Below, piece by piece: positions 27,666-35,980 of a stretch of 64,000 nt of DNA. Position 1 is the first letter of the stretch; every line of letters begins with the position of its first letter. The notes below the pieces were generated by a model that was not told the origin of the DNA, made no database searches, and saw nothing but the letters and a program-made list of their open reading frames with translations. A program made the position numbers and the translations under genes. Origin of the DNA: an uncultured Peptostreptococcaceae bacterium (lineage in GTDB: Bacteria > Bacillota > Clostridia > Peptostreptococcales > Peptostreptococcaceae); assembly GCA_944383455.1 (NCBI GenBank), contig CALWPP010000005.1, forward strand, positions 60,480-124,479, given 5' to 3'.

Positions 27666-29723
27666 TTGAAGGAACTATTAGAAATTATGGATTATAAATT
27701 AAAAAGAAATAAGATTATTAAAAAGAAAACAGTATCAAGTAAATTGATTACAAGCCTACTATTATTTTTAATTATATTTAACTTTGTGGGTATTTTATTT
27801 ATTAGAAATCTAGTAGTAAAAAAGTTTGAGAGTGAAAAGGGAAATACTATGTCTCAAACAAATAAAACCATAGCAACGGGGGCAGAATCTTTTATAAGAG
27901 AGTATATGGCAGTAGTAGATATGTTATCAGACAATAGTATAATCTCAGGATTTTTACAAAGTACTAGCTTGGAAAGTCCTATGCAATCGAATCCTAATTA
28001 TTTGGTAGCATTAAAAGAAATACAAAAAGTTAAAGAAAATCATAAAGGAACAATAGTAGATATAGGAATTGGTAATATATCAGAAGACACAATAATGACT
28101 AGTGAAGGGGTAGTTCTTCCAAAAGATAGTTTTTCTTTAAAAACTAGACCATATTATAAGGCAGTAACAGAAAATAAAGTTATTGTGTCAGATCCATATA
28201 TATCAGATACTAATAATAAGCTTTGTATAACTGTTGCAGCACCAGTTTATGATGTATCTAGAATTAATACTGTTGGTATTGCAGTTATAGATATATCATT
28301 AGATTCTATACAAGCTTTTATAAGTAGCTATCAAATTGGAAATACAGGTGCTATAAGTATAATAGATGGAAATAACAATATTGTAGCATATAGTAAAGAT
28401 AATATTAGTGGTAAGAATATAGATGAGATTGGTCTTACTGATGAAAAATTTGTTGAAGAATTAAATAATGTAACAGGAAATAGAGTTATATACTCATATG
28501 ATGGAGATTATAGAACAGGTTTTGTTACTAAATTAGGGTTAGCAGATTGGAAAGTAGTTACAGCTATGAGTTTATCTGAGTTTAATAAAGATATAAATCA
28601 AGTAGTTACTATACTTATATTAACTCAAGTAATAATAATAGTAGGGTTAGCATTACTAATAAGCACTAAAATAAAATCTATGTTATCTCCTTTATCTAGT
28701 ATTAACGATGCTGTTAAGGGCTTAGCAGAAGGTCAATTAGATAGTGATATAACTTATCAAAGTGATGATGAGATAGGTGAATTATCTGAAAATATTAGAA
28801 AAACTATGACTTCATTAAATGGATATATAAATTCTATTAGTTTAAATATGAAAAAATTAGCTAGTGGAGATTTTAATGTTGAACTTGATGAGGACTTTAA
28901 AGGGGAGTTTAAGGTAATTAAAGAATCTATAAATGAGTTTTCTAATTCTATGTCAACTACATTAGAAGAAATAATAACATCAATAAATCAAGTATCAATA
29001 GGTTCTGAACAAGTATCATCAATATCACAATCTTTAGCACAAGGAGCAACAGAGCAAGCAGGAAGTGTTGAAGAATTAAATTCTATAATAACAAACTTAG
29101 CAGAAAATATTAGACTAAGTGCATCAAATACTCAAGATATAAGTATTGAAGCAAATAATATACAAGAAGAAATAACAAATAGTAATGAACAAATGGAAAA
29201 AATGCTAGAAGCTATGGCAGAAATAACTTCAGCATCAAATGAAATAAGTAAAATAATAAATGAAATAGAAGGAGTAGCATTCCAAACAAATATACTAGCA
29301 CTAAATGCAGCAGTAGAAGCAGCAAGAGCAGGAAATGCAGGTAAAGGATTTGCAGTAGTAGCAGAAGAAGTAAGAAATCTTGCAAGTCAAACAGGAGAGT
29401 CTGCAAAAAATACTGCACTACTTATCCAAAAATCGATAGATGCAGTAAGAAATGGTTCAGAACTTGCAGATAGTGCAGCTAGTTCATTAAGTAATGTAGT
29501 AAGTAATGTTAGTGAAATAACAAGTAAGATAAATTCAGTATCTGAAGTAGCATTAGAGCAAGCAACTTCAGTAGAAGATGTAAGAACTATATTAAATGAG
29601 ATATCTTGTGTAGTTCAAAACAACTCAGCAACAAGTGAAGAAAGTGCAGCATCAAGTGAAGAATTATCAGCACAATCACAACATATGACTGATTTAGTTA
29701 ATAAATTTAATCTAATCAAATAA
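27666..29723 (+). CDS. Methyl-accepting chemotaxis protein with dCache sensor
   Basis: A 685-aa transmembrane chemoreceptor. A first membrane helix (about residues 26-47) precedes a Cache-type extracellular sensor of about 250 residues (with [23 protein letters not shown]). A second helix (about residues 314-333), a HAMP domain, and the cytoplasmic signalling hairpin follow; the hairpin has the hallmark [23 protein letters not shown] at 27666 is used because AGGAGGGAG lies about 10 nt upstream. The ligand is unknown; the Cache fold often binds amino acids or small acids. It is the first gene of the accessory block. Confidence 0.93.
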   Translation: MKELLEIMDYKLKRNKIIKKKTVSSKLITSLLLFLIIFNFVGILFIRNLVVKKFESEKGNTMSQTNKTIATGAESFIREYMAVVDMLSDNSIISGFLQSTSLESPMQSNPNYLVALKEIQKVKENHKGTIVDIGIGNISEDTIMTSEGVVLPKDSFSLKTRPYYKAVTENKVIVSDPYISDTNNKLCITVAAPVYDVSRINTVGIAVIDISLDSIQAFISSYQIGNTGAISIIDGNNNIVAYSKDNISGKNIDEIGLTDEKFVEELNNVTGNRVIYSYDGDYRTGFVTKLGLADWKVVTAMSLSEFNKDINQVVTILILTQVIIIVGLALLISTKIKSMLSPLSSINDAVKGLAEGQLDSDITYQSDDEIGELSENIRKTMTSLNGYINSISLNMKKLASGDFNVELDEDFKGEFKVIKESINEFSNSMSTTLEEIITSINQVSIGSEQVSSISQSLAQGATEQAGSVEELNSIITNLAENIRLSASNTQDISIEANNIQEEITNSNEQMEKMLEAMAEITSASNEISKIINEIEGVAFQTNILALNAAVEAARAGNAGKGFAVVAEEVRNLASQTGESAKNTALLIQKSIDAVRNGSELADSAASSLSNVVSNVSEITSKINSVSEVALEQATSVEDVRTILNEISCVVQNNSATSEESAASSEELSAQSQHMTDLVNKFNLIK

Positions 29724-29727
29724 TAAT

Positions 29728-29764
29728 AAAAATGTCTATGAAAAAATTTCATAGACATTTTTTA
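29728..29764. terminator. Bidirectional terminator between MCP gene and DUF3793 gene
   Basis: Perfect 16-nt arms (AAAAATGTCTATGAAA and TTTCATAGACATTTTT) with a 3-nt loop and T/A runs on both sides. Confidence 0.9.
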
Positions 29765-30358
29765 TATAGCATTTCTTAAGATATCAAGAGAATTTGTTTT
29801 TATTAAATTTTTCATTTTATTTCTATCATGTATAAAACTATTATAAGTTTTGTATGAGTCTGTAGGGTTTCCGTATATTCTCCAAGACTTAGTCTCAAAA
29901 AACTCATATTTTCCATATCCCATAAATCCAAGAACATCTTTTAGTGGATACCCTAAAAATATACCTATTTCGTGAGGAAAATCGTTTGAATGAAGTTTAC
30001 TAACTAGTATATCGACATAATCATCTACACAATTATAAGAAGGATAACCTAAAAATTTAAGAAAATTAGTACATTTCTTATTTGAAAATACATTTTTTAA
30101 TGATTTTTTGTTGAAAAAAATTATTCTAACACTACCATCATATATATTTATAAATTTGTAAGAAATTCTAAAACAGTCTTTAAAGAAATTATCTATATTA
30201 TTAATTTTTTCTTCTTTTAAACAGTCATTACTTGATATATTTAATATTTCGCAAGGTTTAGAACCAAGTATTACAGGTCCTAAAATTTCTAAAATCCATT
30301 TTATATAAGATGAATTAACTTTATTTTCTAAACAACTACATTCACAATTAAAACTCAT
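29762..30358 (-). CDS. DUF3793 family protein
   Basis: A 198-aa cytoplasmic protein with the DUF3793 pattern: an N-terminal LGPVILGSKPCEILN segment, VRIIFFNKK in the middle, FLGYPSYNCVDDYVDIL, and the closing HEIGIFLGYPLKDVLGFMGYGKYEF ... WRIYGNP. The N-terminus has a CxCxC-like CECSC. The function of the family is not established; in clostridia it is often seen near iron or heme genes (recollection, not checked). It lies 18 nt downstream of the AraC-type regulator with its own GGAGG RBS, so the two form an operon divergent from the nitrogenase-like genes. Confidence 0.8.
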   Translation of the reverse strand: MSFNCECSCLENKVNSSYIKWILEILGPVILGSKPCEILNISSNDCLKEEKINNIDNFFKDCFRISYKFINIYDGSVRIIFFNKKSLKNVFSNKKCTNFLKFLGYPSYNCVDDYVDILVSKLHSNDFPHEIGIFLGYPLKDVLGFMGYGKYEFFETKSWRIYGNPTDSYKTYNSFIHDRNKMKNLIKTNSLDILRNAI

Positions 30359-30376
30359 AAATTTATTACCTCCACT

Positions 30377-31078
30377 TTAATTTATAAATCTTTTTTTATA
30401 ATCTATCGGTGTTATATTATTTATCTTCTTAAATAAAGAAGTATAGTAATTATGATTATTAAATCCTACTGATAATGATATATTAAGTATAGACATATCA
30501 TTATTTCTTAAAAATTCTTTACTTTTTTCAATTCTTACTCTATTTAAAAAATTAGTAAATGTATATCCTGTGTCTTTTTTAAAAATACTACAAAAATAGC
30601 TTTTATTTATATTTAAAGTGTTACAAACATCATCTATTTTTATATCGTTTGAATAATTTTTGTGTATAAAATCTATTGATTCTTTTACATACGTATTAAA
30701 TTTATTTTCTATTAAGTTTTTGTTTATTATATTTTGTAAGGATGATGATATACAGTCTATACAATAAATAGGTTTTAAGGGTATATCAATAGAGTAAGTA
30801 TTATTGTTTGATTTAAATGGACCAACAATAAAGTGTCCATTATTATTTTTTTTGTGTAATTTTATAATTATAAAATGTATACTTTCAAAATAAGTAAGAT
30901 TTATTGTATTAAAATTATTAACATTTATTTTTTCATAAATATTGATATTATCTAAAAACTCAAACAGTTCTTTTGAGTATCCTTTTTCATTAATTATTTG
31001 TAATTTATCATCTACAAATGATATTGATATATTAAATAAATTGTAAAAATCACAAAGTACCTTATCTATATTTTTCAA
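30377..31078 (-). CDS. AraC-family transcriptional regulator
   Basis: About 233 aa: an N-terminal sensor of roughly 130 residues (ISISFVDDKLQIINEKGYS) with a CIDC pair, and a C-terminal double helix-turn-helix (IHKNYSNDIKIDDVCNTLNINKSYFCSIFKKDTGYTF, then ILNISLSVGFNNHNYYTSLFKKINNITPIDYKKRF). I chose TTG at 31078 because GGGAGAG lies 6-12 nt upstream; the longer frame to a GTG at 31114 places that RBS inside the gene. The divergent position next to the NifH-like operon suggests that it controls that operon, with heme or iron status as a possible signal. Confidence 0.88.
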   Translation of the reverse strand: MKNIDKVLCDFYNLFNISISFVDDKLQIINEKGYSKELFEFLDNINIYEKINVNNFNTINLTYFESIHFIIIKLHKKNNNGHFIVGPFKSNNNTYSIDIPLKPIYCIDCISSSLQNIINKNLIENKFNTYVKESIDFIHKNYSNDIKIDDVCNTLNINKSYFCSIFKKDTGYTFTNFLNRVRIEKSKEFLRNNDMSILNISLSVGFNNHNYYTSLFKKINNITPIDYKKRFIN

Positions 31079-31142
31079 AATAATCTCTCCCTTAAAAAAT
31101 CTAAATATATTCACAAAATAAATAAATATAGTTAAAGATTTT

Positions 31143-31157
31143 TAATAATAATTATTA
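31143..31157. promoter_or_regulatory. Fur-box-like site 1
   Basis: TAATAATAATTATTA is a perfect 7-1-7 inverted repeat. It differs from the Firmicutes Fur consensus TGATAATNATTATCA at one symmetric pair of positions only. It lies between the divergent AraC and NifH-like genes. Confidence 0.55.
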
Positions 31158-31174
31158 TAAAATGAGAATGTAAA

Positions 31175-31189
31175 TGAAAATTAGTATCA
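31175..31189. promoter_or_regulatory. Fur-box-like site 2
   Basis: TGAAAATTAGTATCA matches 12 of the 14 defined positions of TGATAATNATTATCA. It lies 18 nt after site 1 and 39 nt before the NifH-like start, where Fur binding would block the operon under iron-replete conditions. Confidence 0.55.
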
Positions 31190-31227
31190 GTATATTTATA
31201 TTATGTAATAAATTTAGGAGAAAGTCA

Positions 31228-31977
31228 ATGAAAAAAATAGCTATTTATGGAAAGGGTGGTATAGGTAAATCTACTACAACTTCAAATTTATCTGCATCAC
31301 TTTCTGTTTTAGGTTATAAAGTTATGCAAATTGGTTGTGACCCGAAAGCAGATTCAACAAAAAATTTAATGAATGGAAAGTTTATTCCAACTGTTCTTGA
31401 TGTTATGAACCAAAAAGGAGATGACATAAAACTTAACGATATAGTTTTTGAAGGATATAATGGAGTTTTATGTGTTGAAGCAGGAGGACCAACTCCAGGG
31501 GTTGGGTGTGCAGGAAGAGGGATAATATCTGCATTTGAAAAGCTCGAAGAACTAAAAGCATTTGATGTATATAAGCCAGATATTGTTATATATGATGTTT
31601 TAGGAGATGTTGTTTGTGGGGGATTTTCTATGCCAATTAGAAATGGATATGCAAATGATGTTTATATAGTAACTTCTGGTGAAATGATGTCTATGTATGC
31701 AGCAAGTAATATATCAACTGCTATTAATCAATTTAAATCAAGAGGATATGCGTCTTTAAAAGGGCTTATATTAAATGCTAAAAATGTAGAAGATGAAAAA
31801 GATTTGGTTACAAATTTAGCTAAAGAAATTAATTCAGAAATATTTCACTATATACCAAGAGATAAGATTGTACAAATTTCTGAAAATGAGGGAAAAACTG
31901 TAATAGAAAAAGATAGGGATTGTGATATGGCAAAAATATATATAGAACTTGCTGAAAAAATAATAAATGAAGGTTGA
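31228..31977 (+). CDS. Nitrogenase-like iron protein (NifH/BchL family)
   Basis: A 249-aa ATP-dependent reductase subunit. The P-loop GKGGIGKST is at residues 8-16. GCDPKADST (switch I) follows, and the two [4Fe-4S] ligand cysteines are C94 in GVGCAGRG and C130 in DVVCGGF, matching Cys97/Cys132 of Azotobacter NifH. I start at the ATG at 31228 behind TTAGGAG rather than the upstream ATG at 31174. The protein would pass electrons to the two component-1-like subunits encoded downstream. No nifB, nifE/N or cofactor genes are present, so this is not a nitrogen-fixing system; a BchL/CfbC-like role on a tetrapyrrole is more likely. Confidence 0.93.
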   Translation: MKKIAIYGKGGIGKSTTTSNLSASLSVLGYKVMQIGCDPKADSTKNLMNGKFIPTVLDVMNQKGDDIKLNDIVFEGYNGVLCVEAGGPTPGVGCAGRGIISAFEKLEELKAFDVYKPDIVIYDVLGDVVCGGFSMPIRNGYANDVYIVTSGEMMSMYAASNISTAINQFKSRGYASLKGLILNAKNVEDEKDLVTNLAKEINSEIFHYIPRDKIVQISENEGKTVIEKDRDCDMAKIYIELAEKIINEG

Positions 31978-31993
31978 TTTGGAGGGAATATTT

Positions 31994-32917
31994 ATGAAAT
32001 TTAAAAAATTATGTTCAATGTTTTTATTATCAGCTTTAGTTTTAACAGGGTGCAATAAATCTCAAGACACTTCAACTGGTGTTAAGGGAGAAAGTAGCAC
32101 TAATACTTCACAAGAACAAGAAGTAAAACAACAAGATATAAAAGTTGTAGCAGCAACAGTATCTGGAACGCAAGTACTTGATAAATTAGATGCAAATGTT
32201 GTTGGAGTACCAACTACTAAGCTAGAATTACCACAACAGTATAAAGGTTTGCCAGAGGTTGGTCAGTCTATGAGTCCTGATTTGGAAATAGTAGCATCTT
32301 TAGAGCCTGATTTATTTGTGATGGATAATATGTTTAAGGAAAATGTTGAAGAAAGTATGAAAGATTATGATATAAATACTTTTTTCCTAGACACTAGTAC
32401 ATATTCAGCATACGTTGAAGATATTAAAGAACTGGGAGAAGAACTAAACAAACAAGAACAAGCACAAAAGTTAGTTGATGAATTAAAGGAAGTTGAAAAT
32501 AGTGTAAATGAGCTTAAAAAAGATAAAGATGTAAGTGTTGCAATAATATTTGGTGGTGGAGAAAACTTTATGCTAGCAACTGAAACTTCTTATTTAGGTG
32601 ATTTAGTAAAAACTGTTGGAGCAACAAATATAACTTCAAGCTTAAATACTGATGTAGAGTCTCCATATATACAATTTAGCTTAGAACAAATACTAAACGA
32701 AAACCCTGATTATATACTAAGATTTGCACACGGTAATATAGAAGAAACTAAAAAAGCATTTGATGATGCATTTGATAAAAATCCAGCTTATAAAGAACTT
32801 GATGCAGTAAAAAATAATAAAGTATTTGACCTAGATCCAAGTATATTTAATGTTTCTGCAAATTTACAAGTAAAAGATGCAATAACTAAACTTGGAGAAA
32901 TATTATACGGTAATTAG
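31994..32917 (+). CDS. Heme-type ABC transporter substrate-binding lipoprotein (IsdE-like)
   Basis: A 307-aa lipoprotein with signal peptide and lipobox LTGC (Cys20), then a class III periplasmic-binding-protein fold. It resembles Staphylococcus aureus IsdE, as I recall that sequence, in VVGVPTTKLELPQQYKGLPEVGQSMSPDLE and in RFAHGN. IsdE coordinates heme with a methionine in the first segment and a histidine in the second; both are present here as M93 and H246. I start at ATG 31994 after TGGAGGG; an earlier ATG at 31967 would overlap the NifH-like gene and spoil the signal peptide. Heme is the best-supported ligand; cobalamin or a siderophore is possible. Confidence 0.85.
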   Translation: MKFKKLCSMFLLSALVLTGCNKSQDTSTGVKGESSTNTSQEQEVKQQDIKVVAATVSGTQVLDKLDANVVGVPTTKLELPQQYKGLPEVGQSMSPDLEIVASLEPDLFVMDNMFKENVEESMKDYDINTFFLDTSTYSAYVEDIKELGEELNKQEQAQKLVDELKEVENSVNELKKDKDVSVAIIFGGGENFMLATETSYLGDLVKTVGATNITSSLNTDVESPYIQFSLEQILNENPDYILRFAHGNIEETKKAFDDAFDKNPAYKELDAVKNNKVFDLDPSIFNVSANLQVKDAITKLGEILYGN

Positions 32918-32919
32918 TT

Positions 32920-33903
32920 ATGAAGTTTGATAAGAAGTATTTGATAATATTTTTAGCAAGTGTAATATTATTATTTTTATTAGTATTACTATCAACAGTT
33001 GGAAGTGTAAATCTAAGCTTTAGTGAGATTGTTAGTGGGCTAATAAATAACGACAATAAATTAGTGACTACAATAGTTTATAAAATGAGGCTACCAAGAA
33101 ATGTACTTGCTATGCTTGTTGGTGCTAACTTAGCAGTATCTGGAATATTACTTCAATCTGTTATGAAAAATCCTTTAGCAGACCCTGGAATAACTGGTGT
33201 TTCAACAGGTGCAAGTGTTTTTGCAATAGTAATATTACTTATTGCTCCGAGTTATACTAGTAGCCTTCCAATATTTGCGTTTTTTGGAGGAATGATAGCG
33301 TGTATTTTAGTGTTTATGATGGCTTGGAAAAATAATGGTATAAGTCCAGGAAGAATAGTTTTATCTGGTGTTGCAATAAATACTATATTAGGAGGAATTA
33401 TTTCATTTTTATCAACACTTTATAGTGATAGAATACAAAGTGCTATGCTTTGGCTAAATGGAAGTTTAGCAACTAAAACTTGGGCTGATGTTAATATGTT
33501 ATTTATCTACTCTATAATAGGTCTTATAAGTTCATTTTTCCTAATAAGAAGTGCAAATATATTGCAACTTGGGGAAGACTCTGCAAAAAACTTAGGTGTA
33601 AATGTAAATTTAACCAGGCTTTTAATATCAGGTGTTGCAGTATTTTTAGCAGCAACTGCAACTTCAGTTGTTGGAATTATTAGTTTTGTTGGTCTTATAG
33701 TTCCACATATTGCAAGAATGATTATGGGAAGTGATTATAAATACACAATACCCTTTAGTATGGTACTTGGAAGTATAGTATTACTTATTGCAGATACATT
33801 AGGAAGAACAGTAGGAGGAGCAATAGAAATTCCAGTTGGAGTTATTATGTCTATTGTTGGAGGACCATTTTTCTTATATTTATTAAGAACGAGAGGTAAT
33901 TAA
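32920..33903 (+). CDS. FecCD-family ABC transporter permease
   Basis: A 327-aa polytopic membrane protein with about nine to ten helices. Family motifs are MRLPRNVLAMLVGANLAVSGILLQSVMKNPLADPGITGVSTGA, ILSGVAINT-like VLSGVAINTILGG, and VGIISFVGLIVPHIARMI, which forms the ATPase-coupling region. It belongs with BtuC/FhuB/IsdF permeases for heme, cobalamin and siderophores. Its start is 2 nt after the binding-protein stop and the ATPase begins 3 nt after its own stop. Confidence 0.95.
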   Translation: MKFDKKYLIIFLASVILLFLLVLLSTVGSVNLSFSEIVSGLINNDNKLVTTIVYKMRLPRNVLAMLVGANLAVSGILLQSVMKNPLADPGITGVSTGASVFAIVILLIAPSYTSSLPIFAFFGGMIACILVFMMAWKNNGISPGRIVLSGVAINTILGGIISFLSTLYSDRIQSAMLWLNGSLATKTWADVNMLFIYSIIGLISSFFLIRSANILQLGEDSAKNLGVNVNLTRLLISGVAVFLAATATSVVGIISFVGLIVPHIARMIMGSDYKYTIPFSMVLGSIVLLIADTLGRTVGGAIEIPVGVIMSIVGGPFFLYLLRTRGN

Positions 33904-33906
33904 TAT

Positions 33907-34692
33907 ATGATAAAAGCTAAAAATCTAAAGATTGGATATGAACAAAAAGTAATAATAGAAGACTTAAGTATTGAAATAAAAAAGGGTGAAATACTTTCTA
34001 TAATAGGTCCAAATGGTTGTGGTAAAAGTACATTACTTAAAACATTATCAAGAATAATAAAACCTATAGATGGAGAAATATTTATAAAAGATACTAATAT
34101 AAAAACTATTAAAAATAAAACAATATCTAAAAATATTTGCTTATTATCTCAACATAATGAAGCACCATTTGATTTAACTGTCGAGGAATTAGTATACTTT
34201 GGTAGAATGCCTCACAAAAAATGGTATGAAACAAAAAATGAAGAAGATAAAGAATTAGTTGATTGGGCAATAGAAAATACAGGACTTACAAGATATAAAA
34301 ATACTCCAATAGGTGCATTATCTGGTGGAGAAAGGCAAAGAGCATATATTGCTCAAGCTCTATGTCAAAAGCCAGAAGTATTACTTCTTGATGAGCCCAC
34401 AACTTATCTTGATATATCTCATCAATTAGAACTTATGGAACTTGTAAAAGAGATAAATCAAAAATTTAATATAACTATAGTAATGGTACTTCACGAATTA
34501 AATCAAGCTAGTAAATATAGTGATAGGCTTTTGATTATGAAATGTGGAAAAATAGTTTGCGATGGTTGTCCAAACAAAGTTATAAACAAGGATATTATAA
34601 AAAAAGTTTATTCAATTGATTGTGATATAGATAAAGACCCAATATGTAAAAAACCAAGAATACACCCAATTCAAACTATAAAAGTGGTGTAA
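33907..34692 (+). CDS. ABC transporter ATP-binding protein (heme/iron-complex type)
   Basis: A 261-aa ATPase with Walker A GPNGCGKSTLL, Q-loop LLSQHNEAPFDLTVEELVYFGRMPH, signature LSGGERQRAYIAQAL, Walker B VLLLDEPTTYLD and the switch histidine in LHELNQASKYSD. The VEELVxxGRxPH segment is characteristic of the FepC/FhuC/BtuD group. It completes an importer with the two preceding genes. Eleven nucleotides separate its stop from the start of the NifD-like gene, so all belong to one operon. Confidence 0.95.
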   Translation: MIKAKNLKIGYEQKVIIEDLSIEIKKGEILSIIGPNGCGKSTLLKTLSRIIKPIDGEIFIKDTNIKTIKNKTISKNICLLSQHNEAPFDLTVEELVYFGRMPHKKWYETKNEEDKELVDWAIENTGLTRYKNTPIGALSGGERQRAYIAQALCQKPEVLLLDEPTTYLDISHQLELMELVKEINQKFNITIVMVLHELNQASKYSDRLLIMKCGKIVCDGCPNKVINKDIIKKVYSIDCDIDKDPICKKPRIHPIQTIKVV

Positions 34693-34703
34693 AAGGAGAT
34701 TTG

Positions 34704-35980
34704 ATGTATAGTTTAGATGTTTAAATAGATTAGAAGATATAAAATGTGATAAAGATATAAAAGGACTATCTTATGCAATATTTCCAGGAACTCATTGTCC
34801 ATTATTTGGGGCAACACTTACTGCAAGTTATATAAAAGATATGGTATTAGTAGTTGTTGGAACTAGTGAGTGTACTTATTACACAAAAAACTTTGCATAT
34901 CATAGACAAAAGGGTAAGGATAAAGTTTATTCAATAGTTTTAAAAGAAAAAGAAGTAGTGTTTGGTGCTCAAAAGTTAGTTAAAGATTCTATAAACAAAA
35001 TAATAGAAATAGAAAACCCTGATGCTTTAATGATAGTTACAACTTGTGTACCAGAGCTTATAGGAGAAGATTATACTTTTTTAGAAAGTGATTTAGATAA
35101 AAATATACCAATATTTGTAGTAAATACAGAACATTACAAATGTAATTCTCATATTAAAGGAATGGAAAGTTCTCTTAAATGCTTGATTTCTATTATGGAA
35201 AAACAAGAAACTAATAATGGGGTTAATATACTTGGGCATAGACAAGAAAATGTATTAGATACAGAACTTTTAAAACTACTTATAAAAAATAATATAAAAA
35301 TAAACTCTGTTATACCATCAAAATGTAGTATTGATGATGTTAAAAAAGCTTCTAAGTCAAAATTAAATATAGTAACTGATATGATAGCACTTCCACTGGC
35401 AAATGAAATGAAAGATAAGCTTGGTATTGATTATATTTATTTTGATAAGCATCTTGAAAAAGACATTATTTATAATAAATATAAACAAATAGAAAAAATA
35501 TTAAATATAAATCTGCTAGAGAGCTTAGATAATAAAATTAAACTTTACGACGAACTTTTTAATGAGTGTAAGAATTTATACAAAGGCAAAAAGCTAATTT
35601 ATGGTAATACTCCTATGATGGCACTTGAGTTAAGTCATTTTTTAAGTGAATTGGGGATAGAACCTGTATTTATTCAGCTTAGAGAATTATATGAGCAAGA
35701 CATAAAGTACCAAGAAAAACTATTAAATAAAGGATATAATCCTTATGTAAGTAGAATTGCGAATATAGCTCCACTTAGAGAGTTATATGATAAAATAGGC
35801 GCTGATATATATATTGGTCATGAAAGTCCAATCATATTAAAGGAAAAAGGTCTTATGCAAATTACTCTTGATTCCCATGCTCAAAAAATAGGATATGAAT
35901 TACCTATTGAAGTAATGAAAGACTTAATATACCTAATAAAAAACAATAGTATGGGAGGTTTTATATATGCAAGTATGTAA
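34704..35980 (+). CDS. Nitrogenase-like component 1 subunit A (NifD/BchN-like), apparent frameshift at codon 3-4
   Basis: The protein body is in the frame that ends at 35980. It includes a clearly conserved N-terminus encoded before the first in-frame ATG (34841): GLSYAIFPGTHCPLFGATL. That frame is open only from 34712, has no start codon, and is preceded by an RBS (AAAGGAG, 34692-34698) and ATG (34704) in another frame that stops after six codons. One extra T in the T run at 34712-34714 would join them as MYSFRCLNRLED. The corrected protein is about 425 aa with cluster-type cysteines C32, C57 and C115. Their spacing (25, 58) is close to BchN of DPOR (C26, C51, C112). It is either a sequencing indel or a real lesion. 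Confidence 0.82.

Noticed and set aside
29212..29418. Leucine-rich - strand ORF inside the chemoreceptor gene
   Set aside because: It is the reverse complement of alanine/glutamate-rich signalling-domain codons and has no RBS.
34841..35980. NifD-like gene starting at the in-frame ATG at 34841
   Set aside because: This would delete a conserved N-terminal segment with the first cluster cysteine, and no RBS lies in front of that ATG. The upstream RBS-ATG plus a 1-nt frame change fits better.
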